Below are positions 53,204 to 60,618 of a stretch of DNA of 64,000 nt, piece after piece (the stretch's first letter is position 1; each line of letters opens with the position of its first letter). The notes beneath the pieces were generated by a model. The model was not told the DNA's origin. It saw only the letters and a list, made by a program, of their open reading frames with translations, and did no database searches. A program made the position numbers and the translations under genes. This DNA comes from Acidiphilium acidophilum (GTDB lineage: Bacteria; Pseudomonadota; Alphaproteobacteria; Acetobacterales; Acetobacteraceae): assembly GCF_033842475.1 (NCBI RefSeq), contig NZ_JAWXYB010000018.1, positions 2,773,501-2,837,500 on the forward strand, in the 5' to 3' direction.

Positions 53204-54482
53204 CAGGAATCCCCCCATTTTCCATAGGTCCAGGTATTGCGCCGATTCGCTGCGATTCTCTACCAAGCGTTGGAATGCATGGATGAGGGTGGATCATGGG
53301 AATTGCAGCATCGAAAAAGCGTGATGGTGGGCGGTTGAAGGACATCCGCGCATTCATTGACGAGTTGTATGCCCACGATCTCCACGCCAAACGCGTTGAC
53401 TCCCTGTCTGCTGCGACACTGGGCGTGATGACCGGCGCGTCGCTCGCCGTCGCGATGATCGGTCAGGCGTTGGCACAGGCGCGCGGGCTGGTGACCAAGC
53501 ACGCGATCAAGCAGGTTGATCGCATGCTCAGTAACGAGAGTATCGACGTCTGGGAAAGCTTCGCCCGTTGGGTACCGCATCTGGTGGGTTCGCAGACCGA
53601 CATCGTCGTTGCCATGGACTGGACGGATTTCGACGGCGACGATCAGGCAACGTTGGCGCTCAACCTGGTGAGCAAGCATGGCCGGGCGATGCCTCTGTTG
53701 TGGCTGTCGATGTGGAAAGAGGAATTGAAAGATCAGCGCAACGCCATCGAGGATACTTGCCTGCGCCGCCTGTCGGAGGTTGTCCCGCCCGGCTGCCGCG
53801 TGACCATCCTGGCCGACCGCGGCTTCGGTGACCACAAGCTGTTCGCGTATCTTACGGAGCTTGGCTTTGCCTATATCATTCGCTTCCGCGGCAACATCCA
53901 TGTCACCGATGCCGCAGGCGAGACGCGAACCGCGGCGGACTGGGTCGGCAAATCGGGCCGGGCGCGCAAACTGCGTGGTGCGCGCGTCACCGCCTCGCAC
54001 GCCTATCAGGTCGGTGCCGTGGTGTGCGTACATGCGCGTGACATGAAGGAGCCGTGGTGCCTGGCGAGCAGTGACGCCGTGGCGTCTGCAGGGACATTGA
54101 TCAAGCAATATTCCCGGCGCTGGACGATCGAACCCAGCTTCAGGGACGTCAAGGATTTGCGTTTTGGGATGGGGATGGCTGAGATCCGCATCGCCGAACC
54201 AGAGCGGCGCGATCGGCTGCTGCTCATCAGCGCGTTTGCGATGGCGCTGCTGACCATGCTCGGGACGGCAGGCGAGAGCCTGGGAATGGATCGACAGCTC
54301 AAGTCCAACACTTCGAAGACCCGCTCACACTCGTTGTTCCGTCAGGGGTGCATGCTCTATGAATTGATCCCGAACATGCCGAAGCACCGGCTACTGCCCC
54401 TGATGCGGCGGTTCACGGAAATGCTGCGCAGCAGCGGCATATTCGGCAATTCCATGCCGGCTACGTAATGAGGGGATGAGTG
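53204..54482 (+). mobile_element. IS4-family insertion sequence
   Basis: Imperfect terminal inverted repeats are CAGGAATCCCCCCATT (53204-53219) and its counterpart CACTCATCCCCTCATT (reverse complement of 54467-54482), 12 of 16 bases equal. The right repeat includes the transposase stop codon. I found no target duplication at the edges, which suggests that one flank was lost by a deletion after insertion. Confidence 0.7.
53296..54468 (+). CDS. IS4-family transposase
   Basis: This 390-residue DDE transposase has AMDWTDFDGDDQATLALNLV (first Asp), VTILADRGFGDHKLFAYLTE (second Asp) and the IS4 signature YSRRWTIEPSFRDVKDLRFG (Y-R-E-K box with the catalytic Glu). It is intact, with no stop or frameshift. 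Confidence 0.92.
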   Translation: MGIAASKKRDGGRLKDIRAFIDELYAHDLHAKRVDSLSAATLGVMTGASLAVAMIGQALAQARGLVTKHAIKQVDRMLSNESIDVWESFARWVPHLVGSQTDIVVAMDWTDFDGDDQATLALNLVSKHGRAMPLLWLSMWKEELKDQRNAIEDTCLRRLSEVVPPGCRVTILADRGFGDHKLFAYLTELGFAYIIRFRGNIHVTDAAGETRTAADWVGKSGRARKLRGARVTASHAYQVGAVVCVHARDMKEPWCLASSDAVASAGTLIKQYSRRWTIEPSFRDVKDLRFGMGMAEIRIAEPERRDRLLLISAFAMALLTMLGTAGESLGMDRQLKSNTSKTRSHSLFRQGCMLYELIPNMPKHRLLPLMRRFTEMLRSSGIFGNSMPAT

Positions 54483-54826
54483 AGCCTGCACGCCCCACTT
54501 ATTTTGGGCGACGTTTCGGGCGTGTCGAATGCCCGAAAAGGATAGCGTCCAATTGGCGGAGGTCATATCTGTCTGCCGTCTCGCCAAATATAACTTTTTG
54601 AACCGATACCCTGCCTGCGAAAATGTGCACTGTTCATATGGATAGTCAAAAACGACAGAAAATAATGACCTTTGATTTCTGAAGTTCATAGGCACTAACA
54701 GAGGGCGAATTTGTGGTTCAAGCATTCGACTTCTTTGGAATACGATTCCATATGGCAACGTATCGTGGACAAAATGACCAAAGTTATGGTTCGCAGGAAA
54801 CGAATCAACCCACAGTACCGGATATT

Positions 54827-54834
54827 CTATATTT
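54827..54834. repeat. Target-site duplication, left of IS66-type element
   Basis: CTATATTT, identical to 56499-56506. Its perfect state points to a fairly recent insertion. Confidence 0.9.
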
Positions 54835-56498
54835 GTAACCATTCACACCCCCCCTTTCTTGCCTCGAATGAAGCGTTAGCCAACGGCCGGTAAAATGTCG
54901 AAAGGCTGGGCTTGCTTTTCCACCCGAACCGGACTCTACGATTCTGATGCCCCGTCAGAGAATCCCCGGCCTGAAAGACATTAAACGTACTGATTTATCT
55001 GCGATGTCGCGCGTCGAGCTTGAAGAACTGACCTGGGATTTACATGAATTGGCGCGAGCGCTGGCAAACCATGCCGGCGAGGATTCAACAACCAGTTCCC
55101 GTCCGCCTTCCAGCGACAATCCCTACCGGCGTAACACCAAGAGCGGGCAAAGTTCTGAGCGCTCCGACCGGGACGACAAAACCGATGGGGGTGGTGGTTC
55201 CGCGCCGGGCGGCAACGCTTCCGCCGGCAACCCTGGACCCAAGCCGGCCGGCAAACGGCCAGGGACGAAAGGGTTTTGGCGCCGGTTGCCGATTATAGTC
55301 AGCGGTGAACTCCTGCATGCGCCGACAGCGTGCGACGCATGCCGTGCAGTTTTCGGATCTTCCACCGTCTCGCAAAGCCGCCAAGTCAGCGCTCATCTGA
55401 GCTTTGAACTCACCCGCGGCGACATGAGCCTTCATGTCGCAGCCACGAAACATTGCTATCTGGCGATACGCTGCGACTGTGGCCACGAGACCATCGCACG
55501 CCCCGCAACCGGACTGTGCTCACATGTCGAGGGGCGCCGGCGCGACCTGCTGATGAGCGAGCGCTGCCTGGTTGGCCCGATGCTCGCCACCTTCATCGCG
55601 GCGCTGTCGCTGCGTTTCCGCCTCTCGCGCGTCAAGATCGCTGAATTCCTGGCTGACTGGCTGGGCGTTGAGCTCGGGATTGCCACCATCGAACGCTGCA
55701 TTCACGAATTCGGTCTGGCGAGCGAACCCGTGGTCGAGCAATTGATCGAAGATGTGCGTGCGGCTGACATCGTCCATCTCGACGAAACCCCGTGGTATCA
55801 AAAGGCAAGTCTGCTGTGGCTCTGGGTTGCGGTGACGGCAACCACGATCGTCTATCGGATCGGCAGCCGCAAGCACTGCGAATTGGCCGCGCTGATCGGC
55901 GAGGCCTTTCTGGGTTGGCTCGTCACCGACGGTTACGGTGCCTATCGCGATCATCCACGCCGCCAGAGATGTCTGGCGCACCTGATCCGTAAGGCCCGCG
56001 CGCTGGCAGAGGGGCATTACGGCGCGGGATCAGGCTTCGGCAGCGATCTGGTCCGCGATCTGCGCCGCCTGATCGAGCGCGTGCATGACGGCGACGACCC
56101 CGCCGCCATCAAGCGCCTGACCGCGAGCATCAAATGGAACTGTCAATGCAATCGCCATGAGATCGATGCGAAAGTTCGCGGGCTGGCAGGTGAAATCCTC
56201 AATGACTGGGACGCAGTGGTCGCCTTCGTCGCCGATCGGGATTTACCGCCCACCAACAATGATGCCGAACGTGCGCTCCGCCACGCGGTGATCTCGAGGC
56301 GCATCAGCTTTGGCACGCGATCCGATGAAGGGAGCCGGTTCTATGCCGCCGCGCTCAGCGTCATTGACACCTGCCGCAAGCGTGGCACTGATCCATGGGC
56401 CTATGCCTGCGCCCTCATCACCGCCGCACGAGCTAACAATCTGCTGCCCACAATCCCTGCCCAGGTAGCGGTCTGACCCGGGGGGTGTGAACGGTTAC
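54835..56498 (+). mobile_element. IS66-family insertion sequence, single-gene type
   Basis: Ends are exact: inverted repeats GTAACCATTCACACCCCCC (left) and GTAACCGTTCACACCCCCC (reverse complement of the right end, one mismatch), flanked by 8-base duplications CTATATTT at 54827-54834 and 56499-56506. The GTAA ends and 8-base duplication are IS66-family marks. Length 1664 bases. Only the large transposase gene is present, without tnpA/tnpB. Confidence 0.92.
54947..56476 (+). CDS. IS66-family transposase
   Basis: This 509-residue transposase has the TnpC-like layout: N-terminal helix, SSRPPSSDNPYRRNTKSG region, zinc-finger-like CDACRAVFGSSTVSQSRQV and CDCGHET, then the DDE core with VHLDETPWYQKASLLWLWVA (Asp), WLVTDGYGAYRDHPRRQRCL (Asp) and LPPTNNDAERALRHAVISRR (Glu). 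The end is the usual SVIDTCRKRG and LLP. It is intact. Confidence 0.94.
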   Translation: MPRQRIPGLKDIKRTDLSAMSRVELEELTWDLHELARALANHAGEDSTTSSRPPSSDNPYRRNTKSGQSSERSDRDDKTDGGGGSAPGGNASAGNPGPKPAGKRPGTKGFWRRLPIIVSGELLHAPTACDACRAVFGSSTVSQSRQVSAHLSFELTRGDMSLHVAATKHCYLAIRCDCGHETIARPATGLCSHVEGRRRDLLMSERCLVGPMLATFIAALSLRFRLSRVKIAEFLADWLGVELGIATIERCIHEFGLASEPVVEQLIEDVRAADIVHLDETPWYQKASLLWLWVAVTATTIVYRIGSRKHCELAALIGEAFLGWLVTDGYGAYRDHPRRQRCLAHLIRKARALAEGHYGAGSGFGSDLVRDLRRLIERVHDGDDPAAIKRLTASIKWNCQCNRHEIDAKVRGLAGEILNDWDAVVAFVADRDLPPTNNDAERALRHAVISRRISFGTRSDEGSRFYAAALSVIDTCRKRGTDPWAYACALITAARANNLLPTIPAQVAV

Positions 56499-56506
56499 CT
56501 ATATTT
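56499..56506. repeat. Target-site duplication, right of IS66-type element
   Basis: CTATATTT, second copy of the duplication flanking the IS66-type element (see 54827-54834). Confidence 0.9.
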
Positions 56507-56920
56507 CCAGTTTCCCTAATACATTCTTCATATATATCAATTGTTTTATCTGCCTTGTTGTAGATTCCGGGGAGCCACGGGACGTCTTTCCAGTCCGGCG
56601 GCATGTAATGAATTGTATCTGAAATCCAGTTATCTTTCCAAATTACACCACCGCGATCAACTATAATTGCATTATCTAGAATTATTAAATCATCGCCTGT
56701 GTCATTCAGTATTAATCCGTCCGACTCAATTTGAGCGGCGAGCACTCTCGACCTTGGAATATATGTTAAATCCGGATGGCTTTTCAATTCGTCGAAGGTC
56801 TTGTGGTGAAAGATCATACGGACTCTACTGGAATTGTTATTTTCTCTACCAGGTTCGACATCATGCTCAATATACGATCTCTAGGAATTCGGATTTTTGG
56901 GATTACTTCCATTAAAATTT

Positions 56921-57555
56921 TTATTCCAATGCCCGCTTTAATTGCATGATCATGATTTTTTCGGAGAACATCTTTTCGATCAACTTGGCAGCCAGGACCA
57001 ACATTTTTTCGTTCCATTCCTCATCGGTGAGAAGTCGCGAAAGTTTTTCCGCGAAGTCTTTGGGGGATCGGGCGATCAGCCAAGTCAGGTCGCCTTCGAT
57101 GGGGAGGCCTTCGGCGGCGATTTCGGACATCAGGCAGGGGAGGCCGTGGGCGAAGGATCGAGGACTTTGCCTTTGACGCCGGCGCCGTAGCGGAGGGGGG
57201 CGATGGTGCAGCGGAGGTGGTTCAGGGCGTCCGCCAGGATCGGGACGTGGCCGCGGACATCGATGCCGGCGCTGTGGAGCTGGGCGATTTCGGGCGGCAT
57301 GTTGCTGCCGATGATGGTGAAGCGCTGGGATTCGGGCTGCGGGAGGGCGGGCATGATGGTTTCGACGAAGTATTTCACCGCATCGACGTTGGGGGGGTGG
57401 CGGAAGCCGCCGACGAAGCCGTAGCCGGTGCGTTCGGCGAAGGGGATTTTGGTGGGGCGGAGGGGGACGGCCCAGGCGACGGTTTCGATATGGGTATCGG
57501 GCAGGAGGGGGCGGAGGAGTTCGGCTTCGGCCGAGGAGTGGACGATGACGCCATA
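56921..57555 (-). pseudogene. Glycosyltransferase family 4 gene remnant, 5'-deleted and frameshifted
   Basis: The 3' two-thirds of a GT4 glycosyltransferase remain: VIVHSSAEAELLRPLLPDTH, GYGFVGGFRHPPNVDAVKYF, FTIIGSNMPPEIAQLHSAG, CTIAPLRYGAGVKGKVLD. At about 57155 one base is missing, so the frame shifts; the other frame continues SFAHGLPCLMSEIAAEGLPI and ends MQLKRALE at 56921. The 5' end is joined to the cytochrome-like gene. Both lesions show loss of function. Confidence 0.8.
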
Positions 57556-58176
57556 GACCTCCTGCGCCAGTTGATCGACCTGCGGGGTCGCCGCCGGAGC
57601 CGGCGCGAGGTAGGAGTGAATGAACGGATAACCCCAATCCGGTGTCGAGTTCCACAGATCCGTCACGGTCGGCGCGTTGTTGAAGGTGAAGCCGTAGATC
57701 AGCGAACGGTTGAACAGATGCGCCGAGCGGGCGAGGCGGATATCGGTGTTGTCCCAGTGCCATGATTTGCTGACATTGTCGTAGGTGACCTGGATGAAGG
57801 CGCCGATGCCGAGAGCGGCATCGATCGCGCCGCCGTAATAGAGGCTCGATTGCTGCGCCGCGACCCAGGCGTCGTTGGATTTATAGCCGGGGCGCAGGCC
57901 GCCCGCGATCTTGTCGTGCAACTGGGTGAAGCCGGTCTGCGACATCAGGGCGAAATTCTTCCAGGTCGGGAAGGTGCCGCCGGTGATGTAGCCCTGGAGC
58001 TTGAACATCCGTCCATAGGGTGTGAGTTGCGGAAACCCGATATGGCAGGCCGAGCAATGCATGCCGGTCTGCGCCGCGAAAGCGGGGATGGCATGGGCGG
58101 TGCCGGAATATCCGGTCGCGGCAGCGATCAGGGCAGCCCCGATCATCCGGCGATTGAGCCGTTGCGTTTGCGACAT
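57130..58176 (-). CDS. Chimeric frame: cytochrome-like N-terminal part fused to a glycosyltransferase C-terminal part
   Basis: Residues 1-29 are a signal peptide. Residues about 30-207 resemble cytochrome-like proteins of acidophiles: AQTGMHCSACHIGFPQLTPY with one CxxCH heme site at 41-45, GRMFKLQGYITGGTFPTW, then SLYYGGAIDAALGIGAFIQV and WDNTDIRLARSAH. From about residue 208 the sequence becomes a GT4 glycosyltransferase (VIVHSSAEAELL onward) without change of frame, and it ends early at a frameshift (VLDPSPTASPA, stop at 57130). The fusion has no functional logic (periplasmic heme protein plus cytoplasmic transferase), so it is best seen as a deletion product. The N-terminal part has its own ATG and could still be made. 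Confidence 0.7.
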   Translation of the reverse strand: MSQTQRLNRRMIGAALIAAATGYSGTAHAIPAFAAQTGMHCSACHIGFPQLTPYGRMFKLQGYITGGTFPTWKNFALMSQTGFTQLHDKIAGGLRPGYKSNDAWVAAQQSSLYYGGAIDAALGIGAFIQVTYDNVSKSWHWDNTDIRLARSAHLFNRSLIYGFTFNNAPTVTDLWNSTPDWGYPFIHSYLAPAPAATPQVDQLAQEVYGVIVHSSAEAELLRPLLPDTHIETVAWAVPLRPTKIPFAERTGYGFVGGFRHPPNVDAVKYFVETIMPALPQPESQRFTIIGSNMPPEIAQLHSAGIDVRGHVPILADALNHLRCTIAPLRYGAGVKGKVLDPSPTASPA

Positions 58177-58247
58177 TTTGGAACCCCATGGGAAAATTGA
58201 CGTCGCGCTGTCCTACGCGGCATCACCGGCGGGGTCGTTGATCCAGA

Positions 58248-58823
58248 TCAATTGCGATGTTCAAATCCGAGGGCCGCAGCCGCACGGGCCACGCACAGCT
58301 CGAACACATCGAGCGCATCGAACGCCCGGTCGCGGCCATCGCCGGGGATCACGATCGGGCACAGGCCGCCATACACCACGGCACCCACGACCATCAGATT
58401 ATCCGCGAGGCCGAAACTTTCATGCATCAGGCCGGTTGCCGGATCGGGGACGAACGCGGACTGCGCCCGGCTGCGGTCGGCGAACGGGGTCGCGCTGTTG
58501 GAGTAGCCGAAGATTTTTCTGCCGCGCCCGAGGAACCAGCCGAGTTCGACCAGCGTGCCGGCATCGGCCGAGGCGCCACGGAACGGGGTGAGGTTGGCGA
58601 TGACGATGTCGCTCGCGGCCATCATCGCGATATCCTTGTGGAAAATCGCGCGCCAGGCTTCATCCTCGGTCATCGCGGCGGTGCTGGCATCATCGAGCGG
58701 GGCGAGCCCGGTGATGCCGTAGCGCGCCGCGATCGCGATTTTCCGTGCCGCGTGTTCCGCCGCATCGGGCAGGAACACGTCGGGGCCGGCGAGATACGCC
58801 GTGATCGCGCGATCAGAAGGCAG
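58248..58823 (-). CDS. Nucleoside 2-deoxyribosyltransferase
   Basis: The enzyme moves deoxyribose between bases or hydrolyses deoxynucleoside phosphates. The fold begins with ITAYLAGPDVFLPDAAEHAA, which supplies the first strand and the Asp of the pocket; IFHKDIAMMAASDIVIANL, TPFRGASADAGTLVELGWFL (catalytic Glu) and HESFGLADNLMVVGA follow. The first ATG/GTG/TTG in frame is the GTG at 58778, inside the conserved AGPDVF, which would delete the strand. Upstream only CTG (58823) or rarer codons can serve before an in-frame TGA. The extent given uses CTG; the gene overlaps the end of the acyl-CoA dehydrogenase gene. Confidence 0.8.
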   Translation of the reverse strand: MPSDRAITAYLAGPDVFLPDAAEHAARKIAIAARYGITGLAPLDDASTAAMTEDEAWRAIFHKDIAMMAASDIVIANLTPFRGASADAGTLVELGWFLGRGRKIFGYSNSATPFADRSRAQSAFVPDPATGLMHESFGLADNLMVVGAVVYGGLCPIVIPGDGRDRAFDALDVFELCVARAAAALGFEHRN

Positions 58824-60597
58824 AGTCTTCGAACTCCATCATGGTCGCCGAACCGGACTGGATCGCGGCGAGCAGCGCGCCGGTCTGGGGCAGCAGGCGC
58901 TGCATGAAGAATTTCGCGGTCTGCACCTTGGCTCGGTAGAATTGCGCATCCTCGCCCTCCGCTTTGGGAGCGGCGATCGCGACCATCCGCGCCCAGACGA
59001 AAGCAAGCGCGGTGAGGCCGAACAAACGGAGGTAATCGACCGAGGCCGCACCGATTTCATCGTGGTTGGACATGGCGTTTTCCATGATGTAGCCGGTCGC
59101 GACCTGAACGTGCTCCAGCGCCTGCTGCAACGGCGGCAGGAATTCGGCCAGCGCCTCGTTGTCCTCATGCGCCTCGATGAATTCCAGCACCGGATCGAGG
59201 AAGCGGGTGAGCAGCCGCCCGCCATCCTGCGGCAGTTTGCGCCCGACGAGATCGAGCGCCTGAATGCCGTTGGTGCCCTCGTAGAGCATCGAAATCCGGG
59301 CATCGCGGACATATTGCTCGATGCCGTGATCGCGGATGTAGCCGTGGCCGCCATAGGTCTGCACCGCGAGCGAGGCGATTTCGAAGCCGAGATCGGTGAA
59401 CATCGCCTTGACGATCGGGGTCATCAGCGAGGCGAAATCGTCGGCCGCCTGCCGCGCATCCTCATCGGTCGATTTGGCGAGGATTTCGAGCTCGCGCGCA
59501 ACCCAGCCGGCCAAGGCGCGGCAACCCTCGATATAGGCGCGCATGGTCAGCAGCATGCGCCGGACATCGGGGTGGACCATGATCGGGTCGGCCTGCTTGT
59601 CGGCGGCCTTGACGCCGGTGAGCGAGCGGCCCTGAATGCGGTCGCGCGCGTAGGCAACCGCATTCTGATAGGCGGTTTCAGCCACACCGAGCCCCTGGAT
59701 GCCGACCGAGAGGCGTTCGGTGTTCATCATCACGAACATCGCCCGCATCCCCTTATGGGGTTCGCCGACCAGCCAGCCCTTGGCGCCATCGAAGCTCATG
59801 GCGCAGGTCGCGGACGCCTTGATGCCCATTTTATGCTCGATCGCGGTGCATTGCGCCCCGTTGCGCGGCCCAAGCGAGCCATCCTCGCGCAGCAGGAATT
59901 TCGGCACCACGAACATCGAGATCCCCTTCACCCCCGCCGGTGCATCCGGCAGGCGGGCGAGGACGAGGTGGATGATGTTTTCGGTCAGATCGTGCTCGCC
60001 GGCGCTGATGAAGATCTTGTTGCCGGTGATGCTGTACGAGCCATCGTCGTTCGGCACCGCGCGGGTGCGCAGCATGCCGAGATCGGTGCCGCAATGCGGT
60101 TCGGTCAGGCACATGGTGCCGGACCATTTGCCGCTCACGAGGTTGGGCAGATACATCTGCTTCTGCTCCGCGCTGCCGGCATGTTTGAGCGCCAGATAGG
60201 CACCATGGGTCAGGCCGGGATAGAGACCGAAGGCGACATTCGCCGAGCAGAGCATTTCCTCGACCATCATCGCCGCCGGGATCGGCAGGCCCTGACCGCC
60301 ATATTCCGGGTCCGCCCCCATTGCGGTCCAGCCGCCCTCGCAGAACGCCTTGTAGGCATCCTTGAAGCCGGCGGGCGTGCGGACCACACCGTTTTCGTAG
60401 GTGCAACCTTCGAGATCGCCGGACTGGTTGAGCGGGAACAGCACGCCTTCGGAGAATTTCGCGGCTTCCTCCAGCACGCTGTCGATCAGTTCGGGGGTGA
60501 ACTCCTCATTGCCGTGCAGCGCCGTGACCTCGTTGCTGTCGAACAGCTGGTGCAGCACGAAGCGCATATCCTCAAGCGGGGCTTTATAGACGGGCAT
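58813..60597 (-). CDS. Acyl-CoA dehydrogenase (DmdC/FadE-like, 594 aa)
   Basis: This FAD enzyme introduces the alpha-beta double bond in acyl-CoA. The N-terminal segment MPVYKAPLEDMRFVLHQLFD is the mark of the long acyl-CoA dehydrogenase branch that includes 3-methylmercaptopropionyl-CoA dehydrogenase. FAD-domain motifs are MCLTEPHCGTDLGMLRTRAV and YSITGNKIFISAGEHDL; the C-terminal part has QTYGGHGYIRDHGIEQYVRD and YEGTNGIQALDLVGRKL. It follows the fadB-like gene by 21 bases, the third enzyme of a beta-oxidation operon. Confidence 0.94.
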   Translation of the reverse strand: MPVYKAPLEDMRFVLHQLFDSNEVTALHGNEEFTPELIDSVLEEAAKFSEGVLFPLNQSGDLEGCTYENGVVRTPAGFKDAYKAFCEGGWTAMGADPEYGGQGLPIPAAMMVEEMLCSANVAFGLYPGLTHGAYLALKHAGSAEQKQMYLPNLVSGKWSGTMCLTEPHCGTDLGMLRTRAVPNDDGSYSITGNKIFISAGEHDLTENIIHLVLARLPDAPAGVKGISMFVVPKFLLREDGSLGPRNGAQCTAIEHKMGIKASATCAMSFDGAKGWLVGEPHKGMRAMFVMMNTERLSVGIQGLGVAETAYQNAVAYARDRIQGRSLTGVKAADKQADPIMVHPDVRRMLLTMRAYIEGCRALAGWVARELEILAKSTDEDARQAADDFASLMTPIVKAMFTDLGFEIASLAVQTYGGHGYIRDHGIEQYVRDARISMLYEGTNGIQALDLVGRKLPQDGGRLLTRFLDPVLEFIEAHEDNEALAEFLPPLQQALEHVQVATGYIMENAMSNHDEIGAASVDYLRLFGLTALAFVWARMVAIAAPKAEGEDAQFYRAKVQTAKFFMQRLLPQTGALLAAIQSGSATMMEFEDSAF

Positions 60598-60618
60598 GGT
60601 GGTCTCCGTTCGGTTCGA

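Larger units (their letters stand above)
54483..56817 (-). pseudogene. Glycosyltransferase-61 (DUF563) gene, split by IS66 and truncated by IS4
   Basis: The 5' part starts at the ATG 56817 (MIFHHKTFDELKSHPDLTYI) and runs to the IS66 edge at 56499, ending IRETGNI. The 3' part resumes at 54834 as IEYPVLWVDSFPANHNFGHF then VHDTLPYGIVFQRSRMLEPQ, the GT61 core, and stops at the IS4 edge (54483). Removing the IS66 element with one copy of the 8-base duplication joins the two parts in frame: GNI-EYPVLW. The C-terminal end of the protein is missing past the IS4 element. GT61 enzymes transfer sugars such as xylose or GlcNAc in cell-surface polymers. The gene is AT-rich compared with the chromosome. 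Confidence 0.75.

Noticed and set aside
53118-53390. 90-codon minus-strand frame across the IS4 left end
   Set aside because: Its 5' half is antisense transposase DNA and its 3' half is flank; a chance join with no ribosome site.
53260-54108. 282-codon frame on the minus strand inside the IS4-type element
   Set aside because: Antisense to the intact IS4 transposase; a shadow frame.
56814-57017. 67-codon frame on the minus strand between the GT remnants
   Set aside because: It overlaps the GT4 3' end in another frame; no start signal or family support.
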